From DSNY01 sp016861185 (lineage in GTDB: Bacteria > Pseudomonadota > Gammaproteobacteria > Burkholderiales > Burkholderiaceae_F), in assembly GCA_030263275.1 (NCBI GenBank), contig SZOR01000061.1, positions 1 to 24,309 on the forward strand: 24,309 nucleotides of DNA, read 5' to 3'. Below are positions 18,261 to 24,309 of this stretch, one piece after another (the stretch's first letter is position 1; each line of letters opens with the position of its first letter). The notes beneath the pieces were generated by a model. That model was not told where the DNA came from. It was given only the letters and a program-made list of their open reading frames with translations, and ran no database searches. The position numbers and the translations under genes are program-made.

Positions 18261-18533
18261 ATGACCATCGCCACGACCATCGACGTGCGCACGATCGTGC
18301 CGCGCGAACGCCATCCGCTGATCTTCCGCACCTTCGAGACGCTCGGCGCCGGGGAGAGCTTCCAGCTCGTCAACGACCACGATCCGAAGCCGCTCTATTA
18401 CCAGTTCCAGGCCGAACTGCAGGGCAGGTTCACCTGGGACTACCTCGAGCAGGGTCCCGAGGTCTGGCGCGTTCGCATCGGCAAGACCGGCGTCAAGGGC
18501 GCGCTGCCCGGCGACGAGTGCTGCGCCGGCTGA
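18261..18533 (+). CDS. DUF2249 domain protein (first copy)
   Basis: A 90-residue, soluble protein made of one DUF2249 domain: an N-terminal strand (TIDVRTIVPRERHPLIFRTF), a helix, the hallmark FQLVNDHDPKPLYYQFQAEL, then strands ending WRVRIGK. It ends in a short tail with a CC pair (GDECCAG). DUF2249 domains often sit near nitric oxide, denitrification or hemerythrin-like genes, and their biochemical role is unknown. It is the first gene of the cluster and follows a candidate NsrR-type operator. The ATG has no convincing Shine-Dalgarno sequence. A second, divergent copy of the same domain lies two genes downstream. Confidence 0.85.
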   Translation: MTIATTIDVRTIVPRERHPLIFRTFETLGAGESFQLVNDHDPKPLYYQFQAELQGRFTWDYLEQGPEVWRVRIGKTGVKGALPGDECCAG

Positions 18534-18558
18534 GCGGCGCGGGCGACGCGAGCGTGCG

Positions 18559-18939
18559 ATGACCTTCGTCGTCACCGAGCCCTGCGTCAGCTGCAAGTAC
18601 ACGGATTGCGTCGCCGTCTGTCCGGTCGACGCGTTCCGCGAAGGGCCGAACGCGCTGGTGATCGATCCGGTCGAATGCATCGACTGCGCACTGTGCGTGC
18701 CCGAGTGCCCGGTCGAGGCGATTTACGCCGAAGAGGACGTTCCCGCCGACCAGCGCGACTTCATCCCGCTGAACGCCGAGCTGGCGCGCGTGTGGAAGCC
18801 GATCACGCGCGTCAAGCCCGCGCTGCCCGACGCGGACGAATGGGCCAAAGTGCGCGACAAGCGCGACCGGCTCGACCGCGGCGACGGCCGCCGCGCGAGC
18901 GCAACCGCCGATTTACCCACCGCCGAGACCACCCGATGA
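18559..18939 (+). CDS. fdxA: 7Fe-8S ferredoxin FdxA
   Basis: A 126-residue ferredoxin of the Azotobacter FdI type. The N-terminal FVVTEPCVSCKYTDCVAVCPVDAF supplies the 3Fe-4S and part of the 4Fe-4S ligands, and ECIDCALCVPECPVEAIY supplies the second set. The conserved EGPNALVIDP link and the C-terminal DFIPLNAELARVW region fit the family. The normal protein ends near residue 107; here about 18 extra residues (GDGRRASATADLPTAETTR region) precede the stop, which overlaps the next start by 4 bases. It would carry low-potential electrons to an unidentified partner, possibly the adjacent DUF2249 or FmdE-like proteins. Start ATG 18559 fixes the MTFVVTEPC family start. Confidence 0.93.
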   Translation: MTFVVTEPCVSCKYTDCVAVCPVDAFREGPNALVIDPVECIDCALCVPECPVEAIYAEEDVPADQRDFIPLNAELARVWKPITRVKPALPDADEWAKVRDKRDRLDRGDGRRASATADLPTAETTR

Positions 18940-19205
18940 GCGAAACCCTGACCCGTCCGCACCTGCACCTTTCGCCCGACGCGATCTATCCGTTCGACGC
19001 GCGCAGCATCGCCAAGCGCTTTCGCCACGCGGCGATCTTCGGCGCGCTCGACGCGCTGACGAAGGGCGAAACGATGCGCTTCATCAACGACCACGACCCG
19101 CTGCCGCTGCTCGCGCAGCTGCAGGCGCGCTACGGCGCCGGCGTCGAGATCACGTACCGCCAGCGCGAACCCGGCGCGATCGTGATCGACTTCGTGAAGC
19201 AGTAG
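18936..19205 (+). CDS. DUF2249 domain protein (second copy)
   Basis: An 89-residue protein beginning at an ATG that overlaps the fdxA stop (ATGA). It carries the DUF2249 hallmark MRFINDHDPLPLLAQLQARYG and ends with YRQREPGAIVIDFVKQ, in the same strand order as the gene at 18261. The two copies share the NDHDPxPL core but are otherwise different, so this is an old paralogous pair rather than a recent duplication. The first 15 residues (MSETLTRPHLHLSPD) are polar and unlike the first copy. It is likely to function with the other cluster members; the role is unknown. Confidence 0.85.
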   Translation: MSETLTRPHLHLSPDAIYPFDARSIAKRFRHAAIFGALDALTKGETMRFINDHDPLPLLAQLQARYGAGVEITYRQREPGAIVIDFVKQ

Positions 19206-19216
19206 GCCGGCGCGCG

Positions 19217-19828
19217 ATGCGTTACCCGGCGTTTTTCGACGAGGTGCCGCGCATCGCGCTGCACGATCCGCTCGCGGAATTCCTCGGCGCCCTCGAAGGC
19301 GGGTTCGTCGAATTCTCGTATCTCGACGCGGTGCGGCTGGCGGGCCATTCGTGCCCGACGGTCGCCTCGGCCTACGGCATCACGCGACGCGCGCTCGCCG
19401 CGCTGTACGGCGACGCACTGCCCGAGCGCGGCGCGCTGCGCGTGAGCTTCCGCGAGCCGATCGGCGAAGGCGTCACGGGCGTGATCGCCAACGTGGTCTC
19501 GATGCTGACCGGCGCCGCGCACGACGGCGGCTTCAAGGGCATCGCCGGCCGCTTCTTCCGGCGCGATCTGCTGGCTTTCGGCGCCGAGCAGCCGCTCGCG
19601 CTGCGCTTCGCGCGCATCGACACCGGAGCGTCCGTCGACGCCGAAGCGGACATCAAGCGCGTACCCTCGGACCCGCGGTTGCCGGCCCTGCTCGCGCGCG
19701 CCGCCGCCGGCGAGGCGGGCGCCGACGAGCTGCGCCGTTTCGGCGAGCTGTGGCAGGACCGCGTGCGGCGCCTGCTGCTCGAGCACGGCGACGACCCCGC
19801 GGTTTTTCGGATCGAGTCGCGCGCATAA
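19217..19828 (+). CDS. FmdE-like (formylmethanofuran dehydrogenase subunit E-type) protein
   Basis: A 203-residue soluble protein. The segment LDAVRLAGHSCPTVASAYG resembles the GHxCPG-type metal-binding motif near the start of FmdE-domain proteins, followed by helix-rich and strand segments (RVSFREPIGEGVTGVIANV). FmdE-domain proteins outside methanogens lack the methanofuran pathway and their function is not established; a His/Cys metal site is expected. The C-terminal 45 residues are helical (LRRFGELWQDRVRRLLLEH). It starts 11 bases after the second DUF2249 gene. The family call rests mainly on the HSCP motif and context, so it is tentative. Confidence 0.6.
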   Translation: MRYPAFFDEVPRIALHDPLAEFLGALEGGFVEFSYLDAVRLAGHSCPTVASAYGITRRALAALYGDALPERGALRVSFREPIGEGVTGVIANVVSMLTGAAHDGGFKGIAGRFFRRDLLAFGAEQPLALRFARIDTGASVDAEADIKRVPSDPRLPALLARAAAGEAGADELRRFGELWQDRVRRLLLEHGDDPAVFRIESRA

Positions 19829-19837
19829 TCGGCGGGC

Positions 19838-20497
19838 ATGACCCGCCAAACGCTGCCGCTCGACGACTTGCTGTACGAGTACCTGCTCGCCAACTCGCTG
19901 CGCGAGCACCCCGAACTCGCCGCGCTGCGCGAGGCCACCCGCACGCACCCGCGCGCGAGCATGCAGATCGCCCCCGAACAGGGACAGCTGATGGCGCTGC
20001 TCGTCAAGCTCCTCGGCGCGCGGCGGACGATCGAAATCGGCGTCTTCACCGGCTACAGCGCGCTCGCGGTCGCGCTCGCGCTGCCCGACGACGGCCGCAT
20101 CCTCGCCTGCGACATCAGCGACGAATACACGCGTGTGGCGCGCGAGTACTGGCAACGCGCGGGGGTGGCGCACAAGATCGAACTGGTGCTCGCGCCCGCC
20201 GCGCAGACGCTCGCCGCGCGTATTGCCGCCGGCGAGGCGCAGACCTACGACTTCGCCTTCATCGACGCCGACAAGACCGGCTACGACGGCTATTACGAGC
20301 AGTGCCTGCAACTGCTGCGTCCCGGCGGGCTGATCGCGATCGACAACGTGCTGCGGGGCGGCGCGGTCGCGCGGCCGGCCGACTCCGACGACACGCGCGC
20401 GTTGCAGGCGCTCAACGCCAAGCTGCACCGCGACGAACGCATCGATCTGGCGCTCGTGCCGATCGCCGACGGCCTGACGCTCGCGCGCAAACGCTGA
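19838..20497 (+). CDS. Class I SAM-dependent O-methyltransferase (caffeoyl-CoA OMT-like family)
   Basis: A 219-residue methyltransferase of the metal-dependent small-molecule type (Methyltransf_3). The SAM glycine motif is IEIGVFTGYSALAVA, the acidic ribose-binding strand is RILACDISDEYTRVAREYW, and the metal-binding stretch is YDFAFIDADKTGYDGYYE with Asp residues. The C-terminal GGLIAIDNVLRGGAV is also typical. Length agrees with the family (about 220). Substrate is probably a catechol-type hydroxyl but is not determined. CATAAT lies 9 bases before the ATG, so it may have its own promoter with a very short leader rather than belong to the DUF2249 operon. Confidence 0.9.
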   Translation: MTRQTLPLDDLLYEYLLANSLREHPELAALREATRTHPRASMQIAPEQGQLMALLVKLLGARRTIEIGVFTGYSALAVALALPDDGRILACDISDEYTRVAREYWQRAGVAHKIELVLAPAAQTLAARIAAGEAQTYDFAFIDADKTGYDGYYEQCLQLLRPGGLIAIDNVLRGGAVARPADSDDTRALQALNAKLHRDERIDLALVPIADGLTLARKR

Positions 20498-20512
20498 GCG
20501 CTCGAGCCCGGC

Positions 20513-20540
20513 ACCCGCTCCCCGTTTCCGGGGAGCGGGT
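20513..20540. terminator. Strong 12-bp perfect hairpin after methyltransferase gene
   Basis: ACCCGCTCCCCG (20513-20524) and CGGGGAGCGGGT (20529-20540) pair perfectly around a TTTC loop, 15 bases after the stop. There is no following T-tract, so it is either a weak terminator or a REP-like transcript-end hairpin. The flank GTGAGGGCG resembles the arms of the other REP-like repeats. Confidence 0.55.
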
Positions 20541-20580
20541 GAGGGCGCCACTTCGCAACGCGCCGGCATAATCGCCGCGA

Positions 20581-21936
20581 ATGCCCATGCCGCGGCTGCT
20601 GCGCCATACGATCCTTTCGATCCGCGACCTCGCGGTCAGCGCGGGGCCGTTCGTCCTGCTCGCGCTGCTGCTGCTGTGGGGCGCGTACCTGCTGCTCGAC
20701 CCGGCGCCGCCCAAACGCGTCGTGCTCGCCACCGGGCCCGAGCAGGGCGCGTACGCTGAATTCGGCAAACGCTACGCGGAGCGGCTCAAAGGCCTCGGCA
20801 TCGAGGTCGTGCTGAAGGGCACGCAGGGTTCGGCGGAGAACCTCGCGCTGCTGCGCGACCCGGCGCAGAACGTCGATCTCGCCTTCGTGCAGGGCGGCTC
20901 GGGCGCCGCGGTGCTCGCGGTCGACGAGGACAAGGGCGGCGAGCCGCTCGTTTCGCTGGGCAGCCTGTTCTACGAGCCGGTATGGCTGTTCTATCGCGAA
21001 GACGCGGCGAAGCGGCTGAACAGGAACGCAGCGCTGTCGCACCTGTCGCAGCTCGCCGGCTGGCGCGTCAACATCGGCGCGCCGGGCAGCGGCGCGCCGC
21101 CGCTGTGGGCCAAGCTGCTGCACGCCAACCGCATCGACGCGGCGTCGATCCGCCAGAGCCAGCTTGCGCCCACGCCCGCGGTCGTCGCGTTTCTCGCGGG
21201 CGAGCTGGACGCGCTGCTGTTCGTCTCGGCGCCCGAGTCGCCGCTCGTACAGATGCTGCTGCAGACGCCCGGCGTGAAGCTCTTCGACTTCGCGCAGGCC
21301 GAGGCGTACTCGCGTCGGCTGCCCTTCCTCAGCGCGCTCGTGCTGCCGCGCGGCGTCGTCGATCTGGCGAAGGACATCCCGCCTGCGGACGTGCAGTTGA
21401 TCGCGCCGACCTCGTCGCTGGTCGCGCGCGCCGGCACGCACCCGGCGCTGATCCAGCTCTTCGTGCAGACCGCGCAGGCGGTGCACGGCGACACCGGCTG
21501 GTTCGCGCGCGCCGGCACCTTCCCCTCGGCGCAGAACGTCGAGTTGCCGCTCGCGAACGAGGCGGCGCGCTATTACCGCAGCGGGCCGCCGCTGCTGCAG
21601 CGTTACCTGCCGTTCTGGCTCGCCAACCTGATCGACCGCATGTGGGTCGCGCTGGTGTCGATCGTCGCGGTGCTGATTCCGCTGTCGCGGATCGTTCCGC
21701 CGCTGTACGAGTTCCGCATCCGCTCGCGCATCTTCCGCTGGTACGGCCAGCTGCGCGAGATCGAGGACGAGCTGGGCCGCCGCACGACGCCGCCCGACGA
21801 GCTTGCGAAGGAGCTCGACGCGCTCGACGCGAAAGTCGAGCGCATCAACGTCCCGCTGTCGCATGCCGACGAGCTGTACGCGCTGCGCTCGCATATCGGC
21901 ATGGTGCGCGCGCGGCTGCGACAGGCGGCTGCGTGA
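20581..21936 (+). CDS. TAXI-family (TRAP transporter solute-receptor-like) protein with membrane anchors at both ends
   Basis: A 451-residue protein. An N-terminal helix (about 20-40, SAGPFVLLALLLLWGAYLLL) is followed by RVVLATGPEQGAYAEFGKRYAERL, characteristic of TAXI binding proteins, with GTQGSAENLALLRD and GSLFYEPVWLFYR in the ligand fold. NIGAPGSGAPPLWAKLL and the C-terminal domain VQTAQAVHGDT are consistent with the fold. Unlike free periplasmic receptors, it has a second hydrophobic segment (about 356-376, RMWVALVSIVAVLIPLSRIV) and a charged helical tail (REIEDELGRR..., ADELYALRSHIGMVRARL) likely cytoplasmic. No dedicated TRAP permease gene (DctM-like) is nearby. It might act as a membrane sensor; inference only. 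CATAAT lies 8 bases upstream of the ATG. Confidence 0.85.
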   Translation: MPMPRLLRHTILSIRDLAVSAGPFVLLALLLLWGAYLLLDPAPPKRVVLATGPEQGAYAEFGKRYAERLKGLGIEVVLKGTQGSAENLALLRDPAQNVDLAFVQGGSGAAVLAVDEDKGGEPLVSLGSLFYEPVWLFYREDAAKRLNRNAALSHLSQLAGWRVNIGAPGSGAPPLWAKLLHANRIDAASIRQSQLAPTPAVVAFLAGELDALLFVSAPESPLVQMLLQTPGVKLFDFAQAEAYSRRLPFLSALVLPRGVVDLAKDIPPADVQLIAPTSSLVARAGTHPALIQLFVQTAQAVHGDTGWFARAGTFPSAQNVELPLANEAARYYRSGPPLLQRYLPFWLANLIDRMWVALVSIVAVLIPLSRIVPPLYEFRIRSRIFRWYGQLREIEDELGRRTTPPDELAKELDALDAKVERINVPLSHADELYALRSHIGMVRARLRQAAA

Positions 21937-21982
21937 TCGGCTTCCCCCGCCATCTGCAGCGGACTTGACGTACCGCAACGGG

Positions 21983-22001
21983 TTCGCCGGACACCGGCGA
22001 A
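21983..22001. other. Hairpin in leader of repeat-protein gene (8-bp arms)
   Basis: TTCGCCGG-ACA-CCGGCGAA is a perfect 8-bp stem with a 3-base loop in the 111-base gap between the TAXI-like gene and the repeat-protein gene. It could end the upstream transcript or lie in the leader of the downstream one. Confidence 0.35.
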
Positions 22002-22011
22002 TGATGGCCCG

Positions 22012-22031
22012 GCGCGCCGCTCACGGCGCGC
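22012..22031. other. Hairpin adjacent to ribosome binding site (8-bp arms)
   Basis: GCGCGCCG-CTCA-CGGCGCGC forms a perfect 8-bp stem ending 3 bases before the Shine-Dalgarno sequence AGGGAGG (22035-22041) of the repeat-protein gene. Its position could influence translation initiation. Confidence 0.4.
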
Positions 22032-22047
22032 TCCAGGGAGGCCAACA

Positions 22048-22401
22048 ATGGCTCGAAACCGCCATGCGCTGACGGGCGTCGTCGCCGCGTTCGCGCTGCT
22101 CGCGGCGCCTTCGCTCGCGCTGTCGCAAGGGCAGGCGCCACAGATCAAACAGCCGCCGTCGAAGGAGGCGACGCCGATCGAAATCCCCGGCAAGGCCGCG
22201 CCGCAGATGAAGAAGCCGCCGTCGAAGGAAGCCACCCCGATCGAGATTCCGGGCAAGGCGCAACCGAAGGCCAAGCTGCCTCCGCCCAGGGAGGCCACGC
22301 CGATCGAAATCCCCGGCAAGACCAAACCGCAGGTGAAGAAGCCGCCTCCGAAAGAGGCCACGCCGATCGAGATCCCAGGCAAGCCCGGGCCGGCCAAGTA
22401 G
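22048..22401 (+). CDS. Exported protein with four EATPIEIPGK repeats, unknown function
   Basis: A 117-residue protein. ATG 22048 has a strong AGGGAGG site 6 bases upstream. Residues 1-26 look like a Sec signal peptide (MARNRH, hydrophobic 9-24, cleavage near LALS|Q). The rest is four tandem 21-residue repeats (about residues 32-52, 53-73, 74-94, 95-115) followed by AK. Each has the form [QK]xKxPP[SP][KR]EATPIEIPGKxxP; EATPIEIPGK is invariant. The linkers are Lys/Pro-rich and basic. At DNA level the repeats differ at several third positions, so the peptide, not the DNA, is conserved. It is predicted to be periplasmic or secreted and extended. I do not recognise the family. Confidence 0.8.
   Translation: MARNRHALTGVVAAFALLAAPSLALSQGQAPQIKQPPSKEATPIEIPGKAAPQMKKPPSKEATPIEIPGKAQPKAKLPPPREATPIEIPGKTKPQVKKPPPKEATPIEIPGKPGPAK
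22141..22392 (+). repeat. Four tandem 63-bp coding repeats
   Basis: Units 22141-22203, 22204-22266, 22267-22329 and 22330-22392, in frame. The most conserved part encodes EATPIEIPGK. Codons vary synonymously (for example GAA/GAG, ATC/ATT, CCC/CCG/CCA), which argues against a very recent slippage expansion. Confidence 0.92.
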
Positions 22402-22439
22402 CCGCAAGGCGATCGTCGCACCGGCGCCCGCGCGAAGTC

Positions 22440-22459
22440 GCGCGTGAATATTCATGCGC
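22440..22459. promoter_or_regulatory. 20-bp dyad with AT-rich core upstream of lipase gene
   Basis: The sequence GCGCGTGAATATTCATGCGC is a near-perfect palindrome (9 of 10 pairs, the odd one G/T) around the fully palindromic TGAATATTCA, in a very GC-rich surrounding. It ends 7 bases before the candidate -35 box, where an activator would bind. The regulator is unknown. Confidence 0.4.
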
Positions 22460-22466
22460 GGCTTCG

Positions 22467-22495
22467 TTGCGCCGCGCCTGATCGCCGCCTATACA
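22467..22495 (+). promoter_or_regulatory. Candidate sigma70-type promoter of the lipase operon
   Basis: TTGCGC (22467-22472) and TATACA (22490-22495) with a 17-base spacer match 3 and 4 of 6 consensus positions. Transcription would start near 22502, giving a leader of about 34 bases. Prediction by eye. Confidence 0.35.
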
Positions 22496-22535
22496 GGGAG
22501 TGGCATCAGCGCTCAGCGGCGCTGAAGGGGGGAGC

Positions 22536-23912
22536 ATGAGCGCGTTCGGTGACGTGGTGATCCTGCTGCCGGGCATCACCGGCAGCGTGCTGGCCAATGC
22601 GGCGGGCAAGGAGGTGTGGAGCACCTCGGCCGGCGCGATCTGGCGGGCGATCAAGTCCTTCGGCGGTTCGATCGAAGACCTCGAACTGGCGACCGACGGC
22701 GATCCGCGCGGCGTGCAGGCAACCCGCCTGATGCCGGATCTGACGATCGTTCCGGGGCTGATCAAGATCGACGGCTACACGCGGATCGAGGAGTATCTGA
22801 TCGCGCAACTCGGCCTCGAGCGCGGCAAGAACTACTTCCCGTTTCCGTACGACTGGCGGCTCGACAACCGGATCAACGCGAAGCGGCTCGCCGACCAGGC
22901 GCTCGACCGGCTGAAGAAGTGGCGGGCGTCTTCGGGCAACGCGCAAGCGAAGCTCGTGCTGATCGGCCATTCGATGGGCGGGCTGGTGTCGCGCTACTTC
23001 CTCGAATGCCTGGGCGGTTGGCGCGACGCGCGCGCGCTGTTCACGCTCGGTACGCCGCACCAGGGATCGCTGAGCGCGGTCGACTTTCTCGTGCACGGCA
23101 TGAAGAAGGGCATCGGTCCGCTCGGACTCGACCTGTCCCCGCTGCTGCGCTCCTACCCGTCGGTCTATCAACTGCTGCCGATCTATCGCTGCATCGACAC
23201 GGGCGACGGCGCGCCGTCGCTCGTGAAGGACGCGGCCGCGGCGGGCAGGTTGCCGAACGTGCACGCCGACCGGGCGCAGCAGGCGCGCGACTTCCACCGG
23301 GAGATCGAGGACGCGCAGAAGCGCAACGCGCGCGAATCCGCGTACGCCGAAAACGGCTACCGGCTCGTGCCGCTGGTCGGCATCGAACAGCCGACGCTGC
23401 AGTCGGCGCGCGTAACCGGGACCGAGGTCGAATTGCTGCGCAGCCTGGAAGGCCACGACGATGCCGGCGACGGCACCGTGCCGCGCGTCTCCGCCACGCC
23501 GATCGAGCTCGAGGGCCAGGAACGCGAGATCTTCGCGGCCGAAATGCACGGCTCGCTGCAGAACGGCGACGGCACGCTGGCGAACCTCAAGGGCATGCTG
23601 CTCAAGCCGCAGACCGATCTGCGCAAGCTGCGCGCCGAGCTGCCGACCGCGCTGTCGCTCGATCTGGACGACGTCGTGCTGCCCGGGCAGCCGCTGACCG
23701 TGCGCGTGCGCGCCGGCGAAGGCAACCCGCGCGTCGAGGCCACGCTGACCCACGTACCGACCGGCAAGACGCTCGCCGAGCCGCTCGTGCGGGCGCGCGA
23801 ACCCGGCTGGCAGCACGCCGAGTTCGATCTCGAGCCCGGCACCTGGCGCGTGCGCGTGCAGGCGCCGGGCACCGCAGCGGTGACCGATCTGGCGATGGTC
23901 GTCGCGCCATGA
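22536..23912 (+). CDS. LCAT-like alpha/beta-hydrolase (lipase/acyltransferase fold), cytoplasmic
   Basis: A 458-residue protein with no signal peptide. Features of the lecithin:cholesterol acyltransferase-like family: VVILLPGITGSVL with the oxyanion-loop start, the FPYDWRLDN motif (residue about 103-111), the nucleophile elbow LIGHSMGGLVSRYF with Ser146, FTLGTPHQGS, DDAGDGTVPRVSA with a probable catalytic Asp, and AAEMHGSLQN with a probable His. After about residue 370 comes a beta-rich domain (LPGQPLTVRVRAGEGNPRVEATL ... PGTWRVRV) like a small Ig-type sandwich. It probably cleaves a lipid ester; substrate unknown. ATG 22536 follows AAGGGGGGAG; GTG 22500 is also in frame but lacks spacing. 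Its stop overlaps the next gene start (ATGA). Confidence 0.88.
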   Translation: MSAFGDVVILLPGITGSVLANAAGKEVWSTSAGAIWRAIKSFGGSIEDLELATDGDPRGVQATRLMPDLTIVPGLIKIDGYTRIEEYLIAQLGLERGKNYFPFPYDWRLDNRINAKRLADQALDRLKKWRASSGNAQAKLVLIGHSMGGLVSRYFLECLGGWRDARALFTLGTPHQGSLSAVDFLVHGMKKGIGPLGLDLSPLLRSYPSVYQLLPIYRCIDTGDGAPSLVKDAAAAGRLPNVHADRAQQARDFHREIEDAQKRNARESAYAENGYRLVPLVGIEQPTLQSARVTGTEVELLRSLEGHDDAGDGTVPRVSATPIELEGQEREIFAAEMHGSLQNGDGTLANLKGMLLKPQTDLRKLRAELPTALSLDLDDVVLPGQPLTVRVRAGEGNPRVEATLTHVPTGKTLAEPLVRAREPGWQHAEFDLEPGTWRVRVQAPGTAAVTDLAMVVAP

Positions 23913-24309
23913 GCACGCCGACCGCCACGCTCACCTGGACGCGCGACTTCATCGTCGTCGACGGCGGGCTCCTCGCGGCGCAGGCGCTGCAGTCGATCGA
24001 GGAATCGACCGCGCGCTGGGTCGTGATCCGGCGTAGCGACACGCCCGCCCATCTGTACGCGTTCACCGTCGACGAGCTGCTGCAGCACCCCGCGCTCGTC
24101 GCGGCGCGCGAGCGCGGCGATCCGCTCGATGTCCCGCTGCAACGGTTGCTCGACCTGCACGAGGAGGATTCGAGCACGCCGGCCGCGAATCCCGACGATC
24201 CGCCGCCGATCGACCGCTCGTGGCGCCCGGTCGCGGATGCGCCGAGCGTCGATCGTTATGTCGCAGTGGCGGCCGACGGCGGGCCGATCGCCGTCGGCGG
24301 CGCCGATGT
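23909..24309 (+). CDS. Unrecognised protein, N-terminal part (3' partial), operon partner of the lipase
   Basis: The ATG overlaps the lipase stop by 4 bases and the frame stays open for 133 codons to the window end, so the gene is real but truncated by the window edge. The visible part reads MSTPTATLTWTRDFIVVDGG, then ALQSIEESTARWVVIRRSD and LYAFTVDELLQHP, which resembles a compact alpha/beta module, loosely like one half of a CBS domain. A Pro/Asp-rich linker follows (SSTPAANPDDPPPIDRSW), and then a new segment begins (VDRYVAVAADGGPIAVGG). No signal peptide or membrane segment is present. I do not recognise the family. The coupling suggests it acts with the lipase, as a regulator or partner. 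Confidence 0.75.
   Translation, partial: MSTPTATLTWTRDFIVVDGGLLAAQALQSIEESTARWVVIRRSDTPAHLYAFTVDELLQHPALVAARERGDPLDVPLQRLLDLHEEDSSTPAANPDDPPPIDRSWRPVADAPSVDRYVAVAADGGPIAVGGAD

Noticed and set aside
22141..22392. Four 63-bp tandem units as a CRISPR or non-coding minisatellite
   Set aside because: There are no spacers, and the units are in frame with differences mostly at third positions, so they are coding repeats.

Overview
The window is GC-rich and densely coded, with many 4-base ATGA overlaps and third positions strongly biased to G/C. The mix of genes (UraA-type permease, DUF302, YeeE, DUF2249/FdxA cluster, oligopeptide ABC operon, long palindromic REP-like repeats built on CCCTCACC...GGTGAGGG) suggests a betaproteobacterium, probably Burkholderiales. 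This is inferred from gene content and style only; there is no rRNA or other marker. No tRNA, rRNA, CRISPR array or transposase is visible.

Layout. (1) 1-5384, ordinary housekeeping and accessory genes: the end of a YeeE/YedE sulfur-transport protein with a tiny membrane protein, a DUF302 protein, a UraA-like nucleobase permease, a nitronate monooxygenase, two small membrane proteins, and an N-carbamoyl-D-amino acid hydrolase that is really the last gene of the next block. (2) 4440-13482, one long minus-strand operon read right to left: substrate-binding protein, two permeases and two ATPases of a dipeptide/oligopeptide ABC importer, then diaminopropionate ammonia-lyase, N-carbamoyl-L-amino acid hydrolase and N-carbamoyl-D-amino acid hydrolase. 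(3) 13779-18126, a divergent plus-strand operon: N-acyl-D-amino-acid deacylase, an MlrC-like M81 metallopeptidase and an amidase-signature hydrolase. Blocks 2 and 3 look like one catabolic module: import of small modified peptides or amino acids, removal of carbamoyl, acyl and amide groups from both D and L forms, and deamination of 2,3-diaminopropionate to pyruvate and ammonia. The true substrate is not evident.

(4) 18216-20497, a small cluster DUF2249 / 7Fe ferredoxin FdxA / DUF2249 / FmdE-like protein followed by an O-methyltransferase. The first gene is preceded by a dyad that resembles an NsrR (nitric oxide sensor) operator. (5) 20581-24309: a membrane-anchored TAXI-type binding protein, an exported protein made of four 21-residue repeats with the invariant core EATPIEIPGK, and a lipase of the LCAT-like alpha/beta hydrolase fold translationally overlapped with an unrecognised gene that runs off the window.

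The least explained items are the EATPIEIPGK repeat protein, the lipase plus unknown partner, the DUF2249-ferredoxin cluster, and a pair of inverted REP-like elements, one of which encodes the C-terminal tail of an ABC ATPase.
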